Origin: JAIVJZ01 sp035645695
Lineage (GTDB): Bacteria; Acidobacteriota; Blastocatellia; Pyrinomonadales; Pyrinomonadaceae
Direction: 5' to 3'
Assembly: GCA_035645695.1 (NCBI GenBank)
Contig: DASQMC010000030.1
Coordinates: forward strand, 1 to 64,000
DNA: 64,000 nucleotides
Part shown: piece after piece, positions 9,233 to 17,163 of the stretch
How positions within the stretch are numbered: the stretch's first letter is position 1
Layout of the letters: every line of letters begins with the position of its first letter
Notes under the pieces: model-generated
The model's database searches: none
The model's input: the letters and a program-made list of their open reading frames with translations, nothing else
Told to the model about the DNA's origin: nothing
Position numbers and translations under genes: made by a program

Positions 9233-9631
9233 TTACTCTTTCCTGTCCAACTTGAGCACGGCCGAGTTGATGCAATAGCGCTGCCCGGTCGGGCGCGGCC
9301 CGTCGTCGAAGACGTGGCCGAGGTGTGAATCGCAGGCGGCGCATAAGACTTCCGTGCGCCTCATCCCGTAACTCGTATCAACCTCCGTGCGGACGTTATC
9401 TTCCGCCGCCGGTTCGGTGAAACTCGGCCACCCGCACCCCGAATCGAACTTGGCTTCCGAGGTGAACAACTCGTTGCCGCACGCCGCGCAACTGTATGTC
9501 CCAGGGTCTTTGGCGTCGTAGTACTCGCCTGTGAAAGGACGCTCCGTCCCCTTCTCACGTGCGACGCGATATTGTTCGGGCGTCAGCGTCGCGCGCCATT
9601 CCTCTTCGGTCTTCACAACTTTTTTCGTCAC
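9233..9631 (-). CDS. msrB: Peptide-methionine (R)-S-oxide reductase MsrB, cytosolic
   Basis: Reduces methionine-R-sulfoxide in proteins. The 132 residues cover only the catalytic domain. Zinc ligands are visible as two CxxC pairs (C48/C51 in YSCAACG and C97/C100 in LCAACD). The catalytic cysteine is C120 (RYCINSAVL), and a probable resolving cysteine sits at C66 (SGCGWPS). There is no signal peptide, so it should act in the cytoplasm. A second msrB with an export signal lies 54 bases upstream on the same strand, which suggests one operon repairing both compartments. Confidence 0.95.
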   Translation of the reverse strand: MTKKVVKTEEEWRATLTPEQYRVAREKGTERPFTGEYYDAKDPGTYSCAACGNELFTSEAKFDSGCGWPSFTEPAAEDNVRTEVDTSYGMRRTEVLCAACDSHLGHVFDDGPRPTGQRYCINSAVLKLDRKE

Positions 9632-9685
9632 GATTCAAATTCTCCCGTAGTTCAATAATTTCGGATGCACGCGCGGCGCGCGCAG

Positions 9686-10216
9686 TTAAGAGCGCGCCGC
9701 GCCCGCGACGAATTTCAAGGCCGCGCCGTTCATGCAGTAGCGCAGGCCGGTCGGGTCGGGGCCGTCGTCGAAGACGTGGCCGAGGTGCGCGTCGCAGCGG
9801 TTGCAGAGAACTTCGGTGCGCGTCATGCCGTCGTCTGTGTCCTGTTCCTCGCGGACGTTTCGCTTCGCGATGGGCGCCCAGAAACTCGGCCAGCCCGTGT
9901 GCGAATCATACTTCGTCTTCGAACTGAACAGGGGCAGAGCGCAACCGACGCAGACGTATGTGCCTTTCGCGTAGTTCTTCAACAGCGGGCTTGCGCCCGG
10001 CGCTTCCGTTCCCTTCTGCCGCGTGATGCGATATTGCTCGGCGGTCAGAATGCGCCGCCACTCTTCATCCGTCCTGATGATTTTTTTGAACGGGGCAGCA
10101 TTGGTTCGCCCGCCCGCGGCGGTTCTCTGCGCCAGCGTTTCGGCGAACGGCACGCGGAAAAGCACTGCGGCCATTCCGAGGGTCGCGCCGGATTTGATAA
10201 AGTAACGTCTATTCAT
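9686..10216 (-). CDS. msrB: Peptide-methionine (R)-S-oxide reductase MsrB, exported
   Basis: Second MsrB, 176 residues. Its N-terminus MNRRYFIKSG followed by a hydrophobic stretch (ATLGMAAVLF) fits a Tat-type signal, so the enzyme probably works in the periplasm. Zinc cysteines are C89/C92 and C138/C141, and the catalytic cysteine is C161 (RYCMNGAAL). Unlike its neighbour it has Thr/His instead of a cysteine at the usual resolving position (SHTGWPS), so its recycling route may differ. It is the first gene of the two-gene msrB unit and is divergent from uup. Confidence 0.93.
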   Translation of the reverse strand: MNRRYFIKSGATLGMAAVLFRVPFAETLAQRTAAGGRTNAAPFKKIIRTDEEWRRILTAEQYRITRQKGTEAPGASPLLKNYAKGTYVCVGCALPLFSSKTKYDSHTGWPSFWAPIAKRNVREEQDTDDGMTRTEVLCNRCDAHLGHVFDDGPDPTGLRYCMNGAALKFVAGAARS

Positions 10217-10347
10217 TCACACACCTCTCTTTCCAGTCTCCCTCTATTTACGTATCAAACGGGGCGTTGGATTGAGCGTAGATTTATTGTAGCGTGTTCG
10301 TGATACGCGCTGAACCGTTTAACCGAACATATTTTAACCGACCGGCA

Positions 10348-12258
10348 ATGCATATTCTATCCATCGAGTCGCTCAGCAAGAACTACGGGCTGAGGCCGCT
10401 CTTCCAAAACGTCACGCTCGGCTTCGATTCGCAAGACCGCATCGGAGTGGTCGGCACGAACGGTTCGGGTAAAACGACGCTGCTGCGTCTCATCGCGGGC
10501 GCGGAGCAACCGGATACCGGCCGCGTCGTGTTCGCGGAAGGCGTCTCGCTCGGTTACCTGCCGCAGAACCCGCCCTACGATGCGGAGCAAACCGTGCTCG
10601 ACGCCATATTCGCCGCCAGCGACGCGGCCACGAAACTGCTCCTCGATTACGAGCGCGCCTGCCAATCTTTAGCCGCGGGCGACGGGCGGGACGAGCGCCT
10701 GCTGAACCGCGTCTCCGAGTTGGCGCACGAACTCGAAGCGTCGGGCGCGTGGGAGCTGGAGACGAACGCGCGCTCGATCTTGAGCCGCCTCGGCATACGG
10801 GACACGAATGCGCGCATGGGCACGCTCTCGGGCGGGCAGCGCAAGCGCGTCGCCCTCGCCCACGCTCTCATCTCGAACCCGCAACTGCTCATACTCGACG
10901 AGCCGACCAACCACCTCGACGCGGAAACCATCACGTGGCTCGAAAACTATCTCACGCGTTATCGCGGCGCGCTCCTGCTCGTCACGCACGACCGCTATTT
11001 CCTCGACCGCGTGACCGGCCGCATTCTCGAAATCGACCGAGGCGCGGTGCAATCCTTCGACGGCAACTACGCCTACTACCTCGAACGCAAAGAGGAGCAG
11101 GAACTCACCCGCGCCGCCGAAGGGCAGAAGCGCGAGATGCTGATCCGGCGCGAACTGGCGTGGCTGCGTCGCGGCGCGAAGGCGCGCACGCGCAAGTCAA
11201 AATCGCGCATCGACCGCGCCGAGAGTTTGATGGCGCAGCCCAAAGACGCGCCGCGCGCCGAACTCGACATCTCCGTCACCTCCAGCCGCATCGGCAAGAA
11301 GATTTTAGAGCTGCGCGGCATCAGCAAGTCTTACGACGGCCGCGCGCTCATCGAAGATTTCACTTACACGCTCAAACCCGGCGACCGTATCGGCATCATC
11401 GGCCCGAACGGCGCGGGCAAAACCACGCTGCTTGAAATCATCACCGGCCGCACGCCTCCAGACCGCGGCTCGCTCGATGTCGGGCAAACCGTCCGCTTCG
11501 GCTATTACGATCAGGAGAACCGCGCGCTCGGCGACGCGGAGCGCGTCATAGACTACATTCGCCAGGTCGCCGAACGAATCGAAACCGCCGACGGCACCGT
11601 CATCACGGCCGGGCAGATGTTGGAGAAGTTCCTCTTCAACGGCGCGATGCAATACGCGCCCATCGGAAAATTGTCCGGCGGCGAGCGGCGTCGGCTCTAC
11701 CTCCTGCGCATGTTGATGGGCGCGCCGAACGTCCTCATTCTGGACGAGCCGACCAACGACCTCGACATTCAAACGATGGTCACGCTCGAAGACTACCTCG
11801 ACGGCTTCAACGGCTGCCTGATCGTCGTCAGTCACGACCGCTATTTCCTCGACCGCACGGTCGAACACATTTTCCGCTTCGAGGAAGGCGGCCGTGTGCG
11901 CGAGTATCCCGGCAACTACACGGCATTTCTGGAAGCGCGGCAGAAGCAGGAACAGGCGACCGCCGGAGCGCCCGCGCCGCCCGCGCGCGCCGCGAAAAAG
12001 GAGGCCGCGCCCCCCGTCGCCGCCGTCGCCGCAGCGAAGGCTCAACGCAAACTGACTTTCAAAGAGCAGCGAGAGTTAACGGAGTTGGAGGCGCGCATTC
12101 AGGAGGTCGAACGGCGGCAGGGCGAAATCGAGGGCCAACTCGCCGCCAACTCAAGCGATGCGCATCTCGTACATCAACTCTTCGTGGAACGGGAAACTCT
12201 CGCCGCCCAACTCGCGCGCGATCTCGAACGCTGGTCTGAACTCGCCGAGCTTGCCTGA
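10348..12258 (+). CDS. uup: ABC-F family ATPase, Uup-like
   Basis: Soluble ABC-F protein with two ATP-binding cassettes, acting on the ribosome or in DNA maintenance rather than transport. Walker A motifs are GTNGSGKT near residue 36 and GPNGAGKT in the second half. Both signature motifs (LSGGQRKR, LSGGERRR) and Walker B segments (LLILDEPTNHLD, VLILDEPTNDLD) are intact. After an Ala/Pro-rich linker the C-terminus carries the coiled-coil domain (KEQRELTELEARIQEVER) typical of Uup. I start at ATG 10348 (MHILSIES) because the 18 upstream in-frame codons do not look like the family. Length 636 residues. Confidence 0.92.
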   Translation: MHILSIESLSKNYGLRPLFQNVTLGFDSQDRIGVVGTNGSGKTTLLRLIAGAEQPDTGRVVFAEGVSLGYLPQNPPYDAEQTVLDAIFAASDAATKLLLDYERACQSLAAGDGRDERLLNRVSELAHELEASGAWELETNARSILSRLGIRDTNARMGTLSGGQRKRVALAHALISNPQLLILDEPTNHLDAETITWLENYLTRYRGALLLVTHDRYFLDRVTGRILEIDRGAVQSFDGNYAYYLERKEEQELTRAAEGQKREMLIRRELAWLRRGAKARTRKSKSRIDRAESLMAQPKDAPRAELDISVTSSRIGKKILELRGISKSYDGRALIEDFTYTLKPGDRIGIIGPNGAGKTTLLEIITGRTPPDRGSLDVGQTVRFGYYDQENRALGDAERVIDYIRQVAERIETADGTVITAGQMLEKFLFNGAMQYAPIGKLSGGERRRLYLLRMLMGAPNVLILDEPTNDLDIQTMVTLEDYLDGFNGCLIVVSHDRYFLDRTVEHIFRFEEGGRVREYPGNYTAFLEARQKQEQATAGAPAPPARAAKKEAAPPVAAVAAAKAQRKLTFKEQRELTELEARIQEVERRQGEIEGQLAANSSDAHLVHQLFVERETLAAQLARDLERWSELAELA

Positions 12259-12399
12259 GCCGAACTTCCCGGCGCAGACGCTTCCCCATCGCGGCGTCTC
12301 ACGAAAACGGAATATATGCAAAGGGGCGCAAGGTTCGTCCGCCGCCCGCGTGTCTATGAAAATAAGCGGACACGCGCCGGGCGAGGGGTTGGTCGGCCG

Positions 12400-12428
12400 T
12401 TGACCGTGGAGACAGAAGACTGTTATAG
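12400..12428 (+). promoter_or_regulatory. Candidate promoter for the secreted protein gene at 12499
   Basis: TTGACC (12400-12405), a 17-base spacer and TTATAG (12423-12428) form a good sigma-70-type promoter about 70 bases before the start. A GC-rich hairpin with arms around CGCGTGTC/GGACACGCG lies just upstream and may terminate uup transcription. Confidence 0.5.
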
Positions 12429-12498
12429 ACAAAGCATCCGGCGTCCGTGGAAGAAACAAGTGCGCGCGACGAACATTTAGCGCGCACGTTTTACCGGA

Positions 12499-13704
12499 AT
12501 GCAAAGTCGCTTTAGGGTCGTACATTCGAGAGCCATCTTGAAACTTTCAACAAATTTACAATCCGCTCTTCTCGCCTGTCTCCTCCTTCAACTCATCTGG
12601 CCGCTCGAAATCGCCGCGCAAAAAAAGACCCCGGCGCGCGCGGTTGGGAACATGCAAAACGCCGACGCCGCCAGAGATCATGAAATAGCGTCGCACTTCG
12701 CCCCCGTCTTCCGGCAGGGACTCGGCGATAGACGGCGGCACGATTACATCACCAATTTCGACTTCGACGGAGATTGGCGCGGCGACAACAACTGGGAGAA
12801 CGCCGACGACGCGCGCTTTCCCCAGAGGGCTTACGTCTATTACGCCGTCAGCGAAACGCCGACGCACTTCTTCGTTCATTACGCCGTCTTTCACCCGCGC
12901 GACTATAAGGGCGACACGGCGGGCGGTCGCATCCTCAGCGAAATCATCCGCGAGGGCGTGCGGCGCGGCGGCCGTTACGACCCGACTGGTTTGTCGAGCG
13001 GAGCGGTGCTGGCTCACGAAAACGACATGGAGGGATGTCTCGTCGTCGCGGCGAAAGCGGGTGCCGAACTGAAGGCGGCGCGCGTCGTGTTCGTGGAGAC
13101 GATGGCTCACGACCGCTTCCTGAAATACGTGCCCGCCGACGCGACCGAGGGCGGCGCGCGTGAGTTCGATGTGGTCAGGCTGGACGCGTCGGGTCGGCCG
13201 ATATTGTACGTCGAGCCTAAGGGTCACGGCGTCTTCGCGTTCGACGGAGGTGAGAAACAAACGCCGTCGAGCGGGTCGCTCGTCTATGCGTTTGCCGGGA
13301 GAGCGGACGACCCGGACAAAGTTCCCACGGGTGAAATCGGCTACGCGCTGCTCCCGCTCTCGACGACGCTCTGGCCGCGTGCGCGCGGCGGCGTCAACCA
13401 GACCTTCGGCGCGGTGCAAGGCTACGGCACGCGTTCTTTCAGCGCGGCTCAAGCCCCCGCGCAGAGCGCGAAACGCCTGAGCGTCAATCTCGGTAATCTC
13501 GGCACGGCCTTTCGCGGGAACAAGGGCGCGCCCAACGCCGCGCGGCCGCCGTGGGGCTGGTTCGACAGGAGCGACCGGCAAGGGGCGCCCGGCGAATGGT
13601 TCTTCGACCCGGCCGCGACGATCAAACGCCATTTCAAACTTGACGATGATTTCTCGGTCGCATACACGCACGCGCCTTTCCTCGGCGTCACGCGTAAATT
13701 GTAA
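12499..13704 (+). CDS. Secreted protein of unknown function
   Basis: I do not recognise a named family. The N-terminal hydrophobic run (SALLACLLLQLIWPLEIAAQ) is a clear signal peptide, so the 401-residue product is exported. A TTG in frame at 12538 would give a more compact signal peptide and is a possible alternative start. The mature part has Asp/Trp/His-rich patches: FDFDGDWRGDNNWENADD, HFFVHYAVFHPRDYK and LAHENDMEGCLVVA. The aligned acidic and His residues could bind metal or carbohydrate, but this is only suggestive. It stands alone between uup and a PQQ-propeller gene, with its own apparent promoter. Confidence 0.7.
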   Translation: MQSRFRVVHSRAILKLSTNLQSALLACLLLQLIWPLEIAAQKKTPARAVGNMQNADAARDHEIASHFAPVFRQGLGDRRRHDYITNFDFDGDWRGDNNWENADDARFPQRAYVYYAVSETPTHFFVHYAVFHPRDYKGDTAGGRILSEIIREGVRRGGRYDPTGLSSGAVLAHENDMEGCLVVAAKAGAELKAARVVFVETMAHDRFLKYVPADATEGGAREFDVVRLDASGRPILYVEPKGHGVFAFDGGEKQTPSSGSLVYAFAGRADDPDKVPTGEIGYALLPLSTTLWPRARGGVNQTFGAVQGYGTRSFSAAQAPAQSAKRLSVNLGNLGTAFRGNKGAPNAARPPWGWFDRSDRQGAPGEWFFDPAATIKRHFKLDDDFSVAYTHAPFLGVTRKL

Positions 13705-13789
13705 TTGGCGTTTGAAGGCGGCCGGCCGGCGGCGCGGCGGGATGGATATTCAAGTCCGAAACTATGTATCCGTTAAGCGGGAAAGTTTT

Positions 13790-13820
13790 TTGCGGGCGAC
13801 TGCCCCGGCGTTGCTATAAT
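13790..13820 (+). promoter_or_regulatory. Candidate promoter for the PQQ-like propeller gene
   Basis: A perfect -10 TATAAT at 13815-13820 is preceded after 19 bases by TTGCGG (13790-13795). The gene starts 41 bases downstream with an AAGGAG ribosome-binding site. Confidence 0.5.
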
Positions 13821-13860
13821 CAGGCATCGAATGTCGAGTTTGAAGTAAGGAGCATTACCC

Positions 13861-15144
13861 ATGAAGAGTTTGAGTGTTAAGGCACCGGGTTGGGCGTCGC
13901 TGCTGCCGCTGCTGTTGTTGCTGTGCCTGCCAATCGCAGTGGCGGCGCAGGCGCGTGCTGCTGCTTCTGGGGCGGCGGGCGGTAATTGGCCGCAGTGGCG
14001 CGGCCCGAATAGAGACGGCATCTCGAAAGAGACCGGGCTGCTCAAGCAGTGGCCTGCCGAAGGCCCGCCGCTCGTCTGGAAAGCTGCGGGCGCGGGGCGC
14101 GGCTACTCTTCGCTCGCCGTTGCCGACAACCGCCTCTACACGATGGGACTGCGCGGCGACCGCGAGTTCATCGTCGCCTTCGACGTGGCGACCGGCAAGG
14201 AACTCTGGGCGAAGCCGCACGGCGCGGCCTTTCGCAACGACCGCGGCGACGGCCCGCGCGGCACGCCGACGGTCGATGGCGAACGGCTCTATGCCCTCGG
14301 CGGCAACGGCGACCTCTCGTGCCTGGAGACGCGCACGGGTCGCACGGTTTGGACGATGAACGTTCTCTCGAAGTTCAACGGGTCGAACATCACCTGGGGC
14401 ATCAGCGAATCGCCGCTCGTCGTCGGCGACAAACTGCTGGTCAACGCGGGCGGCGAAAACGCTTCCATCGTCGCGCTCAATAAGCGCGACGGCTCGCTCA
14501 TCTGGAAAAGCCAGAGCGACGAGGCCGGTTATTCCTCCGCCATCACGATGGAGGCGGGCGGCACGCCGCAGGTCGTTTTCTTCACCTCGCGCCGCGCCGT
14601 CGGATTGGCGCTCAGCGACGGTAAACTTCTCTGGGAATACTCGCGCGCCGCCAACCGTACGGCCAACGCGGCGACGCCCGTGGCGCGCGGCAACCGCGTC
14701 TTCATCTCATCCGATTACGGCACGGGCGCGGGGCTGGTCGAGATCAAGGCGGGCGAGCGCGGCGCGCTGACGGCGCATGAAGTCTATTTCACGAAGGACA
14801 TGCGCAACCATCACAGCAGTTCGATTCTCGTCGGCGATCACCTCTACGGCTTCTCCAGCGGCATCCTGACGGCGATGCGTTTCGACAACGGGCAGGTGGC
14901 GTGGAAAGACCGTAGCGTCGGCAAAGGCTCAATCGTCTATGCCGACGGCCACCTCTATTGCCTCAGCGAGAACGGCGTGGTCGGCCTCGTCGAGGCCACG
15001 CCCGAAGCCTATCGCGAGCGGGGACGCTTTCGCATCGCGCAGGATTCCCTGTTCACCTGGGCGCACCCGATAATCGCGGGCGGCCGTCTCTACATCCGCG
15101 ATCAGGACACGATCTACGCGTATGACGTGAGGCAGAAAAAGTAG
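13861..15144 (+). CDS. Secreted PQQ-binding-like beta-propeller repeat protein
   Basis: Exported protein of 427 residues. The signal peptide is Leu-rich (LLPLLLLLCLPIAVAAQA). The mature protein begins WPQWRGPNRDGISKETG, the hallmark of the PQQ-like/BamB-type propellers common in environmental bacteria. Repeated blades with the pattern ...LYxxG...L.CLE..TG...W can be followed throughout, for example LYALGGNGDLSCLETRTGR and LYCLSENGVVGLVEA. No catalytic residues of quinoprotein dehydrogenases are evident, so a structural or substrate-binding role is more likely than oxidation. AAGGAG precedes the ATG. BamB itself is less likely because no outer-membrane assembly genes are near. Confidence 0.85.
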   Translation: MKSLSVKAPGWASLLPLLLLLCLPIAVAAQARAAASGAAGGNWPQWRGPNRDGISKETGLLKQWPAEGPPLVWKAAGAGRGYSSLAVADNRLYTMGLRGDREFIVAFDVATGKELWAKPHGAAFRNDRGDGPRGTPTVDGERLYALGGNGDLSCLETRTGRTVWTMNVLSKFNGSNITWGISESPLVVGDKLLVNAGGENASIVALNKRDGSLIWKSQSDEAGYSSAITMEAGGTPQVVFFTSRRAVGLALSDGKLLWEYSRAANRTANAATPVARGNRVFISSDYGTGAGLVEIKAGERGALTAHEVYFTKDMRNHHSSSILVGDHLYGFSSGILTAMRFDNGQVAWKDRSVGKGSIVYADGHLYCLSENGVVGLVEATPEAYRERGRFRIAQDSLFTWAHPIIAGGRLYIRDQDTIYAYDVRQKK

Positions 15145-15231
15145 GAAGCCCGAAGCATCGAGAGACGTTTCAACACGAACGACACCACACGAACGGCAAC
15201 CTTGCCGGTTAACCGAGCGGAGAGACGACAC

Positions 15232-15483
15232 ATGGGCGTGGAGCGATTGGAAGAACTCGCGCGGCAGGCGTTGGCCGAGTCGCGGCGGAATGATTGCGAA
15301 CTGATCTCGGTCGCGGCGGCGGAAGGCGCGGCGCACACCTGGTCGATTGACCTGCTCGACGTGATGCAGGAACAAGAGCCGTTTCGCGTGACGCTCGAAG
15401 CCGCGCCCGCTTCCACCGAAGAGGAGATCAAAGAGGCGATCCGGCGCGGCATCGCCGAACACTTCAGCGCGACGAGTTATTGA
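15232..15483 (+). CDS. Small hypothetical protein (83 aa)
   Basis: Short acidic protein of unknown function. I start at ATG 15232 (MGVERLEELARQALAESRR) because GGAGAG lies just before it. The C-terminal half (TEEEIKEAIRRGIAEHF) looks helical. It has no signal peptide, membrane segment or recognisable motif. It lies between the propeller gene and a cysteine-desulfurase-like gene, and its stop is 36 bases before the start of the latter, so co-transcription with that gene is likely. It may be an accessory protein, but nothing in the sequence proves this. Confidence 0.6.
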   Translation: MGVERLEELARQALAESRRNDCELISVAAAEGAAHTWSIDLLDVMQEQEPFRVTLEAAPASTEEEIKEAIRRGIAEHFSATSY

Positions 15484-15518
15484 TCTCATTCACAACCCGG
15501 CTTTCCCTGACGACACGA

Positions 15519-16799
15519 ATGAAAGAAGCAACTTTGCGGGCGCACGCCGACGGCGGCGACGCCCTGAGCGTCGAAGAGATCAGGGCGCACTTTCCCGCCC
15601 TCGAACGCCGCCACGGCGGGCGCGCGGTGGCCTATTTCGACGGCCCCGGCGGCACGCAGGTTCCGCGCGCCGTGGTCGAAGCCATCGGGAATTATCTCTA
15701 TCAACACAACGCCAACACGCACTGGGCTTACCCGGCCAGCGCCGAGACCGATGCCGTGCTCGAAACGGCGCGCGGCGCGCTCGCCGACTTTCTGCACGCC
15801 TCGCCGGCCGAGATCGCCTTCGGCGCGAACATGACGACGCTCACCTTTCACCTCTCCCGCGCGCTCGGCCGCTCAAGGCTCACGGCGGGCGACGAGATCA
15901 TCGTCACCGAACTCGATCATCACGCCAACGTCGCACCCTGGCTCGCGCTCGTCGGCGAGCGGGGCGTCGTCGTGCGCAGCGCGAAGATGCTGCCCGAGAC
16001 GGGCACGCTCGATTGGGAAGATTTCGAGAGCCTCGTCAACGAGCGCACGAAGTTGGTCGCCATCGGCGCGGCATCGAACGCGCTCGGGACGATTACGGAT
16101 GTGCGCCGTGCGACTGCGGCGGCGCGCGCCGTCGGCGCCCTGTCTTTCGTTGACGCCGTTCACTACGCGCCCCACAACCTTGTTGACGTGCGTGCGTTCG
16201 GCTGCGACTTTCTCGCCTGCTCGGCCTACAAGTTTTGCGGCCCGCACGTCGGCGTGCTCTACGGCAGGCACGAGTTGTTGGAGTCGTTGGATTTTCCCAA
16301 ACTCGCGCCCGCGCCCGACACCTCGCCGGAGCGCGCGGAAACCGGCACGCTCAACCATGAAGGCATCGCCGGGGCGGCAGCCGCCGTCGACTTCTTCGCC
16401 TCGCTCGCTCCGGCCGCCGTCGCGGCGAACGACTCGCGCCGCGAGCGCCTGCGTGCGTCGTTCGCCGCGCTCCACGCGCGCGGGTCGATCTTGACGAAGC
16501 GCCTGTGGCAGGGATTGTCCGAGATTGAAGGCGTGCGCGTTTACGGCCCCCGGCCGGACGAGCCGCGCACGCCCACCGTCTCTTTCACCGTCGCGGGCAC
16601 GCCTTCGACGGTCGTCGCGCGAGAGTTGGCCGCGCGCGGGCTGTTCCTGTCGCACGGAGACTTTTACGCGGCCACTGTTGTCGAACGTCTCGAACTCGGC
16701 GACGAAGGTTTAGTGCGCGCCGGATGTGCCTGCTACACGACGGCCGAAGAGGTCGAAAGTCTCATCGGCGGCGTCGCCCGGATAGCCCGCGGGGCGTAG
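15519..16799 (+). CDS. Cysteine desulfurase-like aminotransferase class V protein
   Basis: PLP-dependent fold type I enzyme of 426 residues from ATG 15519. The N-terminal signature VAYFDGPGGTQVPRAVVEAI and the mid-protein LSFVDAVHYAPH are typical of the cysteine-desulfurase-like (SufS-related) group. The PLP lysine is in ACSAYKFCGPHVGVLYG. The usual SufS/IscS catalytic-cysteine loop is not obvious, so true sulfur transfer to Fe-S clusters is uncertain; isopenicillin-epimerase-like or other class V activities are alternatives. No suf or isc genes are adjacent. The small gene upstream may be translated from the same message. Confidence 0.82.
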   Translation: MKEATLRAHADGGDALSVEEIRAHFPALERRHGGRAVAYFDGPGGTQVPRAVVEAIGNYLYQHNANTHWAYPASAETDAVLETARGALADFLHASPAEIAFGANMTTLTFHLSRALGRSRLTAGDEIIVTELDHHANVAPWLALVGERGVVVRSAKMLPETGTLDWEDFESLVNERTKLVAIGAASNALGTITDVRRATAAARAVGALSFVDAVHYAPHNLVDVRAFGCDFLACSAYKFCGPHVGVLYGRHELLESLDFPKLAPAPDTSPERAETGTLNHEGIAGAAAAVDFFASLAPAAVAANDSRRERLRASFAALHARGSILTKRLWQGLSEIEGVRVYGPRPDEPRTPTVSFTVAGTPSTVVARELAARGLFLSHGDFYAATVVERLELGDEGLVRAGCACYTTAEEVESLIGGVARIARGA

Positions 16800-16840
16800 T
16801 TGGCGGGCGCGCGGCGGGTATTTATTTTTTGCAAATATTA

Positions 16841-16869
16841 TTGACGGGTCTGCCGTTTGGTGTTAGCCT
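16841..16869 (+). promoter_or_regulatory. Candidate promoter of the structured RNA
   Basis: TTGACG (16841-16846), 17-base spacer, TAGCCT (16864-16869). The spacer ends TTTGGTGT. The same layout with the same spacer end occurs at 36970-36998. Confidence 0.45.
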
Positions 16870-16875
16870 CTGCGT

Positions 16876-17043
16876 CAATAAAAGGCGGGGGTGTAGTGAG
16901 GACACCACTCGCCGCGACCGTCAACGGTCACAAAAGCGAACAACAGCTTCCGAGTTAGCGCCGCCCGGCGCACCGGGAGATTGAACAAGCCCGTAGAAGG
17001 TGCTGTGAGGACATCTTCTACGGGCGTTCGCTTTTGTTGACCG
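16876..17043 (+). ncRNA. Candidate structured RNA with two GTGAGGA-loop hairpins
   Basis: No protein is supported in the 364 bases between the genes. Hairpin 1 (16884-16913) pairs GGCG/CGCC and GGTGT/ACACC around the loop AGTGAGG. Hairpin 2 (16990-17024) is a perfect 10-bp stem CCCGTAGAAG/CTTCTACGGG extended by GTG/CAT around the loop CTGTGAGGA. A long-range helix of 16 bp with one bulge joins 16926-16941 to 17026-17042 and encloses hairpin 2. The GACCG/CGGTC palindrome at 16916-16929 could compete with that helix. Loops carrying AGGA resemble CsrA/RsmA sites, but I do not recognise a known RNA family. It may be a free sRNA or the leader of the acyltransferase gene. Confidence 0.5.
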
Positions 17044-17163
17044 TAACCAAACGTCAAAAGCGTTTGCCGCATGTGAACCGGGGCGCGCCTCTGCAACGGC
17101 GACGGCGACGACGGCGGGACGCCGAAACTTACCCGCAACCCACATTCGGACTATAATCCACAC

